A stretch of DNA of 64,000 bases, from positions 47,245,920 through 47,309,919 of the forward strand of contig CM054063.1 of the NCBI GenBank assembly GCA_028641055.1, in the 5' to 3' direction. Made by a program: the position numbers and the translations under genes. The first letter of the stretch is position 1. Every line of letters begins with the position of its first letter. This stretch comes from Alopecurus myosuroides (Eukaryota > Streptophyta > Magnoliopsida > Poales > Poaceae). The notes beneath the pieces are model-generated. The model worked only from the letters and a program-made list of their open reading frames with translations. It did no database searches and was not told the origin of the DNA. This document shows, piece after piece, positions 44,758-56,841 of the stretch.

Positions 44758-46324
44758 TGATACGTCATAAACCTATCCTTAATTTCTGACGTTCGATGTT
44801 GTTTCCATGCCATATGCTACATATTTTCCTTACACTTTATGTCATTTTAATCGATTTCCTGGGACTAACCTATTGACAAGATGCCATAGAGCCAGTTCCT
44901 GTTTTCTGCTGTTTTTAGTTTTAGAAAAGTTGTTCTGGAAATATTCTCGGAATTTGAAAATTCGAAGTCCGGAAGTCTTAGAATTCCCGAAGGTTCCACG
45001 GAGTTCCGAAGAGGCCTAGAGGGGGGCCACACCATAGGGCGGCGTGCCCCCTGGCCGCGCCTGGGGGTGGTGTGGGCCCCTCGGGCGCCCACCGCCATCG
45101 CCCTTTCGCCTATATAGCCCCCCGATGCGTGAACCCTAATATATACCACTTTTCCACGAAAAACACCCGAGGCCTCCGTCATCGTCAAACCGAAATCGGG
45201 AGGGTTCTGGAGTTCTCCCCGGCACCCTGCCGGGAGGAAAAATCATCACCGAAGGGGTCTACACCACCATGCCCGCCTCCGGAATGATGCGTGGGTAGCT
45301 CATCCTTGGACTATGGGTCCATAGAAGTAGGTAGATGGTTGTCCTCTCCTCTTTATGCCTCATGTTTGGATCTTGTGAGCTGCCTCACATGATCGAGATC
45401 ATCTTACTGTAATGCTACATGTTGTGTTTGCTGGGATCCGATGATTATTGAATGCTATGTCTTTTGATTATCAATCTATCATGTTGTCTTCATGTGTATG
45501 TTATTTATGATATTGCATGATCTCCGTTGTTAGTAGATGCTCTGGCCATGTAGATGCTAGTGACTCCAAGAGGGAGTATTTATGCTCTATAGTGGGTTCA
45601 TGCCTCCTTTGCATCTGTGCTCGAGTGACAGAAACGTGACGGATGGAGGATGTGATGTTGCCATTAGGGATAAAAATACGATGTTTACTTTTTTTACATT
45701 ACACACTTTGCTTACTGCGATAATCTGTTGCTTGCAACTTAATACCCAACACTTGTTCGGATGATATTCGGAGGGTGGATTATTAGTCATAGATGCAGTT
45801 GGATGACGATCTACGTATTTTTTTTGTAATGCCCGCATGAATATCATAGTAATCTTTATGTCATGCATGTTTCATTATCTATCAATTGCCCAGCTGTAAT
45901 TTTTTCACCACACTTGTTAGCTACCTTGTATGGAGAGACACCACTAGTGAACTGTAGACCCCGATCCATTTTCTCATACTGATAATACACACACTGCTTC
46001 CATTGTTTTCACACTGCTGTTGCAATATTGTTCTCATACTATTCTCCACACCATACGTTTAACCTCTTTGTGTTCAGCAAAATCGGTGAGATTGACAACC
46101 TCACTTCTTTGTTGGGGCAAAGTGAATTTATTGTGTATGTAGGTTTCACGTTGGTGCTGAACCGGTAGTGCGCCCTGCCATCTCAGCTGCATCAACCTTC
46201 GGAATTTACTTCTTTCTCTTACTGGTCGATTCAACCTTGGTTTCTTTCTAAAGGAAACTTAATGTTGTGCTCTTCATACCTTCCACTTGGGGTCTCCCAA
46301 CGAACGTGTGTTACACGCGCATCA
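44758..46324 (+). repeat. C 5' LTR
   Basis: Starts TGATACGTCATAAACC and ends GTTACACGCGCATCA, 1,567 bp. The inverted repeat at 45021-45080 is followed by CTATATAG (about 45112), a likely TATA box. Confidence 0.92.
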
Positions 46325-46335
46325 AGCTAAATTTC

Positions 46336-46353
46336 TGGCGCCATTGCCGGGGA
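46336..46353 (+). other. C primer binding site (tRNA-Asp)
   Basis: TGGCGCCATTGCCGGGGA has one mismatch to the complement of the tRNA-Asp 3' end. Confidence 0.88.
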
Positions 46354-46521
46354 GGAAGAGAATTTCTGCAAGGGGAGTCTACCACTTCCAATCTCTTTAC
46401 TTTGGTTTAGTTTTGCTTAGTTTATTTTATTTTTTCTTGTTTGCTTCTCTTTATCAAAAACACAAAAAAATTAGTTCCTAATCTAGTTGTTGTTTTTCAT
46501 CCTGTTTTTTGTCTTGCTAAA

Positions 46522-47982
46522 ATGACTATCCCTGAGAACACTAAGTTGTGTGACTTTAGTAGCACCAACAACAATGATTTAATTAGCACACCTATTGCTC
46601 CACCTGCTCCTACTGCTGATTTTTATGAGATAAAGCATGCCTTGTTAAATATTGCTATGAGAGAGCAATTTTCTGGTGTTAGTACCGATGATGTTGCTGC
46701 CCATCTTAATAATTTTGTTGAACTATGTGAGATGCAAAAATATAAAGATGGAGATGGAGATATTATTAAACTGAAATGGTTTCCTTTCTCTTTGAGAGGA
46801 AGAGCTAAAGGATGGTTGCTATCTTTGCATAGAAATAGTATTGATTCTTGGACTAAGTGTAAAGATGCTTTCATTGGAAAATATTATCCTCCTGCTAAGA
46901 TTATATCTTTAAGAAGTAGCATTATGAATTTTAAGCAACTTGATAATGAGCATGTTGCTAAATATTGGGAAAGAATGAAATCTTTAGTAAAGAATTGTCC
47001 CACTCATGGACTGGCTACTTGGATGATCATCCAAACCTATTATCCAGATCTGAATTTTTCTTCAAGAAACCTTCTGGATTCAGCTGTTGGAGGAACCTTT
47101 ATGTCCATTACTTTGGGGGCAGCAACAAAGCTTCTTAATGTTATGATGGTAAATTATTCTGAATTTCACACTAAGAGAGCTACAACAGGTAAGAAGGTAA
47201 ATTCTGTTGAAGAAACCTCCTCTTTAAGTGATAGACTTGATGCTATTATGTCTATGCTTGTGAATGTCCATGCTCCTATTGATCCAAACAATGTTCCTTT
47301 ACCTTCTTTGGTTGCTCAAGAAGAGCATGTTGATGTGAACTTCATTAAAAATAATAATTTCAACAATAATGCTTATAGGAATAATTTTGGTAGCAATAAT
47401 TATAGGCTATATCGTCCTAATAATAATAATGGTTATTTCAATTGTTATAGTAATTCCTACAACAACAATAACCCTCTGATCTTGAAATCATGCTCAAGAA
47501 TTTTCTTAGTACACAAACTGCTTTTAATAAATCTGTTGAGGAAAAGTTTGGCAAAAATTGATGTTCTTCCTTCTAAAGTTGATAGCCTTGCTCTTGATGT
47601 TGATTTTCTGAAACTAAAGGTTATGCCTCATGATGTTAAAGAAAGAAAAACTCTGAATTCCATCCAAATTAGAATTGATGACATTGTTAGGATGTTAGCT
47701 GAATTGCATGCTAGATGGGAAAGAGAAGATGAAACAGCTAGAAAGAATAATATAGCTAATGTTTGCACCATTAACACCACTAGTAAAACTAAAGCTTCAC
47801 ATGCTAGTAAACCTTCTACTATCAATGGTAAAGTACTCCCACTTCTGCTATTAAAAATGGAAAACTGCCTAAAACTGCTAAAAATGTTCCTCATAAAAGT
47901 GTTGGAATTTTTAGAAACAAGGGAGACAATGGTCCCATTACCTTTGATAAAAATGATCTTGACTTTGATGGTTGCAACATAA
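46522..47982 (+). CDS. gag: C gag (Athila-type capsid/nucleocapsid)
   Basis: I choose the ATG at 46522 (MTIPENTKLC), not the upstream in-frame ATG at 46441, because MTIPEN/MSIP is the conserved start in A and E as well. Residues about 55-200 form the retrotransposon gag domain: VAAHLNNFVELCE, KLKWFPFSLRGRAKGWLLSL, YYPPAKIISLRSSIMNFKQ, YWERMKSLVKNCPTHGL. An Asn-rich region follows (about 270-320), then a helical segment (LPSKVDSLALDVDFLKL). The family frame is left near 47835 by a one-base shift, so the last 50 codons are out of frame and the real gag continues into protease. It would build the virus-like particle in the cytoplasm. Confidence 0.85.
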   Translation: MTIPENTKLCDFSSTNNNDLISTPIAPPAPTADFYEIKHALLNIAMREQFSGVSTDDVAAHLNNFVELCEMQKYKDGDGDIIKLKWFPFSLRGRAKGWLLSLHRNSIDSWTKCKDAFIGKYYPPAKIISLRSSIMNFKQLDNEHVAKYWERMKSLVKNCPTHGLATWMIIQTYYPDLNFSSRNLLDSAVGGTFMSITLGAATKLLNVMMVNYSEFHTKRATTGKKVNSVEETSSLSDRLDAIMSMLVNVHAPIDPNNVPLPSLVAQEEHVDVNFIKNNNFNNNAYRNNFGSNNYRLYRPNNNNGYFNCYSNSYNNNNPLILKSCSRIFLVHKLLLINLLRKSLAKIDVLPSKVDSLALDVDFLKLKVMPHDVKERKTLNSIQIRIDDIVRMLAELHARWEREDETARKNNIANVCTINTTSKTKASHASKPSTINGKVLPLLLLKMENCLKLLKMFLIKVLEFLETRETMVPLPLIKMILTLMVAT

Positions 47983-48573
47983 CTGAAGTTATTAAGTTCC
48001 TACAAAATCTTGCTAGTCGTCCTAATGCTAGTAGTATGAATATGGCTTTCACAAAACATATTACAAATGCTCTCATGCAAATTAGAGAGGATGAATTAAG
48101 ATCTGAAGCCTCTATCCCTAGGAAGCTAGATGATGGTTGGGAACCCATAATTAAAATGAAAGTGAATGATTTTTATTGCAATGCTCTATGTGATCTTGGT
48201 GCTAGTATCTCTGTTATGCCTAAGAAACTTTATGATATTCTTGATTTTCCACCTTTGGAGCACTGTTATTTGGATATTCGTCTTATTGATAATGTTAGAA
48301 CGAAACCTTTGGGGAGAGTTCATTATGTTCTTATCATGGTTAATAATTGTCCCCATTGATTTTTTTGTTATGAATATTGAATGCAATGCTTGTTGTCCAA
48401 TTGTTTTCGGAAGACCTTTTCTTAGAATTGTTGGTGTTGTTATTCATATGAAAGAGGGGAATATTAAATTTCAATTCCCACTCAAGAAAGGTATGAAACA
48501 ATTTCCTATAAATAGAATGATTTTGCCTTTTTATTCTATTATTCTAAGAAATTACAATTTGGATGCTTCTTAA
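47836..48573 (+). pseudogene. C protease region
   Basis: In the frame left by gag the minus-one/plus-one reading carries FDGCNITEVIKFLQ, NMAFTKHITNALMQIRED and the active site ALCDLGASISVMPKKLYD. A second shift near 48355 is needed to reach VFGRPFLRIVGVVI. It ends with LDAS at 48571. No RT or integrase follows. Confidence 0.75.
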
Positions 48574-51093
48574 CTTGAAAACACTTGATTCCATTTTTCT
48601 GTGCCTAGCTAAAAGGCGTTAAAGAAAAGCACTTCGTGGGAGATAACCCATGGTTTTATTTTTGCTTTATTTTTCTCTGTTTCCTTTGAGTCAAGGGGTT
48701 GTATACTTGTGTATCAACTCCTTTGTATCTTTATTTTCATGTTTTAGTTGTGCCAAGTAAAGTTTCTAGCGAAAGTTGGAGTTGGTTTTGGATTTCTGCG
48801 CAGGAAACAGATTTCTTCTGTCCACCGTAAAAAAATGTAAAAATTCCGGAAATATCAAAATGACCTGATAATTTTTGTGCTTATTCCTTAGCTAATTACA
48901 AAACTTTTTTGTTATTTATGTTTTTCGATCTGAGCAACGTAAGTGCCCTGAAAAATTTCGTCTTTACAGACTGTTCTAGTTTTGGCAGATTCTTCCATTT
49001 TTCTTGCATTTGCTCTTTTACGATGTCAAGTGGATTTGTTTGCTTCATGAAACATTAGTGGCTGTAGCTAATGTTTAATAGTATTAATATAACTTTTTTC
49101 CATGCAGAACCCATGGATTTTTTATTGTTTCACTAACTCTCTAATGAGAATTACTTTGAGTGTGGTGTGAAGGAAGTTTTCAAGGGTCAATAGAAGAGGG
49201 TCATATAACATGATCAACAAGAGTGCAAGGTCAAACCTTGGGGTGACCCCGTGGTTCGTCCCATCAAATTCTAAGAAGACTCAAGCATCTAAGCTTGGGG
49301 ATGCCCAAGGCACCCCCCTCTTCATCAACAATTAATCAGGTCACTTCTAGTGAAACTATATTTTTATTCAGTCACATCATATGAAGTTTACTTGGAGCAT
49401 ATGTTTATTTTTATTTTTTTCCTTTGTTTTACTTGCTGCAATAATATATTTGAACCCTAGAATTCTTTTTGTGGGAGAGAGACATGCTCCGCCTTTTCGT
49501 ATGAATAGTCGTTATGCTCGTATTCTTAGTTTTTCTTCTAGCTGCTACAAAATTCTTGTATTTCATGAATTAAAATAACATCTAGCATGCCATGAAAAAG
49601 TCCAGCCATAGTCTATACAAGCTTCTAATTGCACCGTTATAAGCACGAAAAATGTACTACTGCTTTCCAGCACCAAGCATTTCATAATAAACAAAAACTC
49701 TCCAAGAGATGCAGCAATGAACAAGACAGTACTAACACAACTCTACTAAAACTAACAACTCTAAATTTAAAACCTAGTAGTTATTTTTGTAGCATGAATT
49801 TTCTCAAATAGTTGAGAGTGTTTAATGTGCCTTTGAATGAATCATGAGTTGTTCTTGTCATTTTGAATCATAAATTTGTGGTGTTCTCCTTTGAATGTTT
49901 TATTTGGTTGACTTGGCGTATGCTCACACCATGTTTGTGACTACATACCAGTCACTTATAGACTCTATGATAATTTAGTTTCTTTAACTTGTAGTACCAC
50001 TTATACTTTGATTAATGATGTTTTTGTCGCTATGCATGATTATGGCCATTATTTCTCTCTTGATTTGTCGCTCCCAGTCTCTTGCTAGCCTCCATCTGTA
50101 CTGAGTATGTGCTCTACTCATGCATCCAACTCCCAAAAACCAAAGTATGACAAATGTGTCCACCATACCTACCTACATGGTATTTAACTGCCACTCAAAG
50201 TAAATTACTCATGTGTTACCTTTAAAACCTTCAAAATTACTCCTGTCTTGTGCTCCTGTTTTAGCTCATGAGGACGTAAATAGAGAATCTTTATCTCACT
50301 TGTTGATTGGACTTTCGCACCCTAGACTAGTGGCTTCATCCTCTTATCCAATTGATAGAAGAGCTGGCAGCGGGGTGCCCAGCCCCAAACTAATACAACA
50401 ATTATCTTCACTATTTTTGCGCCTGATTTATCAGTAAAAGCATAATTGTGTAAACAAAAGAGAAACAGGGATGACCTTCTACACAGATGCGTCCTTCTAC
50501 GGGAGCCGCTCTTGTGAAGTCTAGTTGGCTTGTGACATACTGTATTTTCTATTTACCATTCGTTGATATAAGCATACACCTCCCTTAAAAATGTTTTCAA
50601 TACCTCTGTTTAACAAAATAAAAGCTCTAGCACATGAGTGATCCCTTCTTCCCTCTGCGAAGGGCCTTTCTTTTATTTTTATGTTGAGTCTCCATCTTCT
50701 AAATTTATGCACAGTTGAGAGACCATGGTTGTCATTCTGAGTTTAATATGCATTTGTCCCAGAAACATTATTAATTGATCCTGGCATTTATGTTTTGCCC
50801 CACTCTTAAGGAAAAGCGAAATATCACTTCGCTACGTTATATCTATGCTTGAAACAAACGTATTTCTTTCGAGTGCATTTTATTCATGATCTTTTATTTC
50901 TGTTACTTTTCATGGTGCAAGGTGATTACTATGTTTTACTGTTAGAATTATATTTATCATGCTTCTGTTAAAGTTCTATGATCTCATCTATGATTATGTT
51001 TTTACAATTTAGATGATCAAGTTTATGTTGGTAGCATGTCACCTCAGAAATTATGTGTTTTTTATCGTTTACCTACTCAAGGACGAGTAGGAA
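48574..51093 (+). mobile_element. C 3' non-coding region
   Basis: 2.5 kb without ORF. Contains GCCTAGCTAAAAGGCGTTAA after the stop (shared with A and E), a PPT-like TAAGCTTGGGGATGCC (49290-49305), block 1 (about 50263-50387), block 2 (about 50616-50668) and the hairpin at 51072-51091. Confidence 0.75.
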
Positions 51094-51109
51094 CTAAGCT
51101 TGGGGATGT
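51094..51109 (+). promoter_or_regulatory. C polypurine tract
   Basis: TAAGCTTGGGGATGT immediately before the 3' LTR, preceded by the hairpin CCTACTC/GAGTAGG. Confidence 0.8.
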
Positions 51110-52714
51110 TGATATGTCATAAACGTATCCTTAATTTCTGATGTTACATGTTGTTTTCATGCCATATGCTACATGTTTTCCTCACACTTTATGTCATTTT
51201 TATCGATTTCCCGGGATGAACCTATTGACAAGATACCACAGAGCCAGTTCTTGTTTTCTGCTATTTTTAGTTTCAGAAAAGTTGTTCTAGAAATATTCTC
51301 GGAATTGGCAAATTCGAAGCCCGAAAGTCTTAGAATTCCCGAAGATTCCACAGAGTCTCGAAGAGGCCCGGAGGGGGGCACACCATAGGGCGGCACGCCC
51401 CCTGGCCGTGCCTGGGGGTGGTGTGGGACCCTCGGGCGCCCACCGCCATCTCCCTTTCACCTATATAATTCCCCCGATGCGTGAACCCTAAAAATATACC
51501 ACTTTTCCACAAAAAACACCCAATGCCGCCGTCATCGTCAACCGGAGATTGGAAGTGTTCTAGTGTTCTCCCCGGCACCCTGCCGGGAGGAAAAATCATC
51601 ACCGGAGGGTCTACACCACCATGCCCGCCTCTAGAGTGATGCGTGAGTATTTCATCCTTAGACTACGGGTCCATATCAGTAGATAGATGGTTTTCCTCTC
51701 CTCTTTATGTCTCATGTTTGGATCTCGTAAGGTGCCTCACATGATTGAGATCATCTTATTATAATGCTACATGTTTTGTTTGCTGGGATCCGATGATTAT
51801 TGAATCATATGTATTTTGATTATCAATCTATCATGTTGTCTTCATGTGTATGTTATTTATGATCTTGCATGCCCTCCGTTGTTAGTAGATTCTAGTGACT
51901 CCAAGAGGGGGTATTTATGCTCGATAGTGGGTTCATGCCTCCTTTGCATCTGTGATCGAGTGACCGATGGAGGATGTGATGTTGCCATTGGGGAGAAAAC
52001 AACGATGTTTACTTTGTTTACATTACACACTTTGCTTACTGTGATAATCTATTGCTTGCAACTTAATACCCAATGTTTGTTCGGATGATATTCGTAGGGT
52101 GGATTATTAGTCATAAATACAGTTGGATGACGATCTATGTATTTTGTTGTAAGGCCCGCATGAATCTCATAGTAATATGTATGCCATGCACGTTTCATTA
52201 TCTATCAATTTCCCAGCTGTAATTTGTTCACCACACTTGTTAGCTACCTTTTATGGAGAGACACCACTAGTGAACTGTGGACCCCGGTCCATTTTCTCTT
52301 ACGAATAATACACACACTGCTTCCGCCGTTTTCATACTACTTCCACTATTTTCACACTTCTTCCACTGTTTTCACACTGCTTCCACTGTTTTCATATTGC
52401 TACTGCTGTTGCCATACTGTTCCCATACTATTTTCCACACCATAAGTTTAACCTCTTTGTGTTCAGCAAAACCGGTGAGATTGACAACCTCACTGCTTCA
52501 TTGGGGCAAAGTGAATTGATTGTGTTGTGTAGGTTCCACGTTGTTGTTGAACCGGTAGTGCGCCCTGACATCTCAGCTGCATCAACCTTTGGAAGTTGCT
52601 TATTTCTCCTACTAGTCGATTCAACCTTGGTTTCTTTCTGAGGGAAACTTACTGCTGTTCTGTTCATACCTTCCACTTGGGGTCTCCCAACGAACGTATG
52701 TTACACGCGCATCA
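51110..52714 (+). repeat. C 3' LTR
   Basis: Starts TGATATGTCATAAACG and ends GTTACACGCGCATCA. The TSD CTCCC follows. A pyrimidine-rich set of CTTCCACTGTTTTCA(C/T)A repeats lies at 52316-52420. Confidence 0.92.
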
Positions 52715-52719
52715 CTCCC

Positions 52720-53808
52720 CGTCTATTGCTAGCCTTCATATGTACCGAGTATGAGCTCTACTCGTGCATCCAACTCTTAAAACCCAAAGTTTTCCAAATG
52801 TGTCCACCATACCTACCTATATGTGGTATTTAACCGCCACTCCAAGAAAAGTTCTCATGTGCTACCTTTAAAACCTTCAAATAAATTATTCCTGTTTTGT
52901 GCCACTTTTTTTAGCTCATGAGGACGTAAATAGAGAATCTTTATCTCACTTGTTGATTGGACTTTGCACACCTAGACTAGTGGCTTCATCCGCTTATACA
53001 AATGATAGAAGAGCTGACAGTGGGGTGCCCAGCCCCAAAATTGGTTACTATAAATTTTTCACTATTTTTGCCCATGTTTTATCAATCAAAGCATAATTGT
53101 GTAAACAAAAGAGAAGATGGATGACCTTCTATACCGGATGCATCCTTCAATGGGAGCCGCTCTTGCAAGGTTTAGCTGGCTTGTGACGTACTGTATTGTC
53201 TGTTTACCATTCGTTGACATAAGCATACACCTCTCTAAAAAATGGTTTCAATACCTCTATTTATAAAATAAAAAGCTCTAGCAGATGAGTTAATCACTGC
53301 TTCCCTCTGCGAAGGGGCTTTCTTTTATTTTTATGCTGAGTCTTCACCTTCTCACTTTATGCACCTTCTTGAGAGCATGGCTGTCATTCTTAGTATAATA
53401 TGCTTGTCCCAGAACACGGTGATTGTGGTATAACTTTGATGCTTGTATCTTTGATATCTTTACTTCTAGTATTCATTTGAACTTCAGAGGTGCCCTAGCA
53501 TTTATGTTTTGCTCCATTATCGAGGGAAAGAGAGCACACTTTATCATACCCTATTATGAGCATTGCAATCTTGAGATGGATATGTTTCATATTGTTTATT
53601 ATTAGTTTGTTGGTTTCTCTTCATGGTTTGCATAACTACTAGGTGATTTTATCTTGCATACATATTATTATAAATTGCCTAAGCACTTGATCATATAGTG
53701 AGTATATTTACATCATATGAAACAAATGTGTTCGTAAAAGTTCTTTTACCGCACACAGTTGTCACTGAATTTCTTGAGGACAAGCAATCAGCTAAGCTTG
53801 GGGGGAGT
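52720..53808 (+). mobile_element. D 3' non-coding region, right of C, and PPT
   Basis: Continues D after the C TSD. It contains block 1 (about 52914-53036) and block 2 (about 53264-53320), the same blocks as in A, C and E although the D LTR is of another type. It ends in the PPT AAGCTTGGGGGGAGT (53794-53808). Confidence 0.75.
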
Positions 53809-55177
53809 TGATACGTCCGAAACGTATCTCCTTTTCCGAACACTTTTGCTATTGTTTGCCTCTAAACTTGTGAGTTTTGGATACAACTAACATAGACTAA
53901 CGTTGTTTTCAGCAGAATTACCTTGGTGTCTTGTTTTTGTGCAGAAAAAACAACTTTCGGGAAAATGCCCAGAAAAGATCCCAAAGACCTTATTTCACCC
54001 GAAGACCCCCAGAGCCAGAAGGAGACCGGAGGGGGCCACACCACCCCTGGGCGCGCCCACTAGGCCGCGCCACCTGGTGGTGTGGGGCTCCCAGGCACCC
54101 CCTCAGGCTCGCCTTTCGACTACATATTCCCCGTAACCCTAAAACAACAAGGGTTTGTCGTATTCTAGAGAAACACCACAGAGCGCCGCCGCCACCTTGA
54201 AACTCAATTCGGGAATCATAAGTTCCTGTTCGGCCCCCTAGTGGGACGGTGATTCAGAGGAGATCATCACCATCGTCACCGCCACCACTTCTCCATCAAC
54301 CATCGATGAATCCCCCATCCATGTGTGAGTAAACACCGCTGTAGGCTGAGAGGGACGGAAGGGATTGGATGAGATCGATCATGTAATAATGCCAGATTGT
54401 TAGGGTATAGTGCCTAGTATCCATTGTTAGTGTTTTCTACCGTTGTTGCAATTTGTTATGCTTAATGATTGTCACTAGGGCCATGATCTCAGATCTGAAC
54501 ATGTTATTGTTTCATGAGTATAATTATCTTTCTTGATCATATCTGCAAGTTGTTTACACATGTGATTGTCCGGAACCCGAGGCCCCAAAGTGTCAGAAAT
54601 TGGGACAACCGGTGTGGATGGTTGTGATGTGAGAATCATGTGTGTTCACGGAGTGTTAATGCTTTACTCCGGTGCTTTATTAAAAGGAGCACCTTAATTA
54701 CCAGTAGTTTCCCTTGAGGCCTCGCTCCAAACGGGCTGGTAGGACAAAAGATGTTGTGCAAGTTTCTCATTGCGAGCACCTATGACTATATTGGAACACA
54801 TGCCTATGGTTTGCCTAGAACTTGGATGCTTTATTATTATTATATGCAATGCCCATGTTTAGATTATTACATGAACTATCTTATCCATGCAACGCCCATT
54901 CATCCATTCCCTGTTCCTATGGTACTTCCATTCTGCTGTTTTCCGCGATTGCTACTCCTGATACTATTTTATTCCTGTTGTTATTTTACTACTACTACTG
55001 CTATAAAACTATTACCACTGATAAATTGTTGCGAGCAAGTCTAGTTTCAGGTGCAGCTGAATTGACAACTCAGTTGTTAAGGCTTATAAATATTCTTTGG
55101 CTCCCCTTGTGTCGAATCAATAAATTTGGGTTTTAGTTCTCTCGAAGACTGTTGCGATCCCCTATACTTGTGGGTCA
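53809..55177 (+). repeat. D 3' LTR
   Basis: Starts TGATACGTCCGAAACG after the PPT and ends ATACTTGTGGGTCA. Length 1,369 bp. The next bases TTAGC match TCAGC at the corresponding place in E's other LTR (about 60344), which sets the insertion point. It has the GC-rich inverted repeat at 54032-54090. Confidence 0.82.
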
Positions 55178-55182
55178 TTAGC

Positions 55183-56430
55183 AGTAAAAAAGAACAGTGC
55201 TTGTTGTGGATCTAGTATCCAAAAGAGATACATAACATGTTGGGTAAACAAATTACAGCTGGGCAATTGACATAGATAAAGGCTGCACCGTAGTGCATAT
55301 GCAAGACATGATGATTACTATGAGGTTCATGCGAGCATTACAACATGATACATAGACCGTAATCCAACTGCATCTATGACTAATAATCCACCCTCAAAAC
55401 GTAATTGAAGCAGACTTCGGGTATTCAGTTGCAAGCAACAAATTATTGCATTAAGTAAAGTGTGTAACGTAAACAATAAAATTATCCTTAGACAAAGCAT
55501 TGTTGTTTTCTCCCTAATGGCAGCAACACATCCCCCGTATGTCACGTTTCTGTCACTCGAGCGCAGATGAAAAGGCGGCATGAACCCACTATCGAGCATA
55601 AATACTCCCTCTTGGAGTTACAAGCATCAACTTGGCCAGAGCATCTAATAGTAACGGAGAGCATGCAAGATCATAAATAACATAAACATGATAGATTGAT
55701 AATCAACTTTACATAGCATTCAATATTCATCGGATCCCAGCAAACACAACATGTAGCATTACAGATAGATGATCTTGATCATGTTAGGAAGCTCACAAGA
55801 TCTAAACATGGTGGCATAAAGAGGAGAAGATAACCATCTAGCTACTGCTATGGACCCGTAGTCCAAGGATGAACTACTCACGCATCACTCTAGAGGGCAT
55901 GCATGGTGATGTAGAGCCCTCCGGTGATGATTTCCCCTCCCGACAGGGTGCCGGGGAGAGCTTCAGAACCCTACCGAACTAGGGTTGACGATGAGGGCGG
56001 CTACGAAACTTTTCGTGGATGGAGGATGGGGTACTTAGGGTTTTCCCAAGAAGAAGTATAAATAGGCGAAAGGGCATTGTCGGTGGGCGACCAGGGGCCC
56101 AAACCACCAGGTGGCGTGGCCAAGGGAGGGTCGTGGCGCCCTATGGTGTGGCCACCCTATGGCCCCCCTCCGGGTCTCCTCCGAACATCATGTACGTGAC
56201 AGAAAAATAAGACCCTGGGATTTTGTTTCGTCCAGTTCCGAGAGAATTTCTAGAACAAATTTTTAGAATACAAAAACAACAGAAAACAACAACTGACGCT
56301 GTGGCAACTTGTTAATAGGTTAGTCCTAGGAAATCCATAAAAATGATGTAAAGTGTATAGAAAACAAGTAGCAAATGTCATGAAAACAACATGGAACATC
56401 ACAAATTATAGATACGTTTGAGACGTATCA
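55183..56430 (-). repeat. E 3' LTR, remaining part
   Basis: Right end GTTTGAGACGTATCA (56430). On the left it begins where D's LTR ends. A deletion of about 60 bp near 55205 is seen relative to the 5' LTR. Confidence 0.82.
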
Positions 56431-56468
56431 AACATCCCCAAGCTTAGTTCTACTCGTCCTTGAGTAGG
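56431..56468 (-). promoter_or_regulatory. E polypurine tract with upstream hairpin
   Basis: The minus strand reads TAAGCTTGGGGATGTT (56431-56446), preceded by CTACTC-AAGGAC-GAGTAG (56450-56467). Confidence 0.75.
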
Positions 56469-56745
56469 TAAAATGATAAAAACAAAATAATTTCTGAGGT
56501 GACATGCTACCAACATAATCTTGATCAATGATAAATATAATTCTAACAATGAAACATAGCAACCATGTTGCAACATGAAAAGTAACACAAACAAAAGATC
56601 ATGAATAATAATGCACTTGAAAGTTATATGTTCTTTTAGCATAAAGAAATCATAGCAAAGTGGTATCCCGCTTCTCCTTAAAAGTGAGAGAAAAAAATAA
56701 ATGCCAGGACACGTTCAAACTTGAAGTGGTGACTAGAAACAAGTA

Positions 56746-56839
56746 CTCCCTCCGATCCTAAAAAAGTGTCGGAAGCTATACCTACAGATTGTATAGGATT
56801 AGTTCATTTGTGACGACACTTTTTTAGGATCGGAGGGAG
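56746..56839. mobile_element. Stowaway MITE (Tc1/mariner)
   Basis: 94 bp with TA target duplications (56744-56745 and 56840-56841). The terminal inverted repeats start CTCCCTCCGATCC and match perfectly for about 26 bp each. It lies in the E non-coding region. Confidence 0.95.
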
Positions 56840-56841
56840 TA

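Larger units (their letters stand above)
44758..52714 (+). mobile_element. Complete gag-PR retrotransposon C (Sabrina-like)
   Basis: 7,957 bp with the TSD CTCCC on both sides (44753-44757 and 52715-52719). LTRs are at 44758-46324 and 51110-52714, the PBS at 46336-46353 and the PPT at 51094-51109. It encodes an Athila-type gag and a broken protease only. Structure and non-coding regions parallel A and E, but C keeps the full gag. The LTRs differ at roughly 8 percent in the first 260 bp compared by eye. Confidence 0.93.
38625..55177 (+). mobile_element. Athila-like non-autonomous element D (5' part deleted)
   Basis: In the plus direction D shows gag end and protease (38625-39483), non-coding sequence, a second ORF (42762-43873), a 3' non-coding region (to 44752, resuming at 52720), PPT and 3' LTR (53809-55177). 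The 5' LTR, PBS and most of gag are missing because of the deletion at about 20060. D was later hit by G/H, the Helitron and element C. It has no RT or integrase. Its 3' LTR lies in E's LTR with the right TSD copy TTAGC (55178-55182). Confidence 0.75.

Noticed and set aside
52316..52420. CTTCCACTGTTTTCACA-like repeats as a CRISPR or minisatellite
   Set aside because: Only a few imperfect units within an LTR, without regular spacers. A simple local duplication.
54751..55136. Hydrophobic ORFs in the D LTR
   Set aside because: Inside the LTR, with no counterpart in related LTRs.
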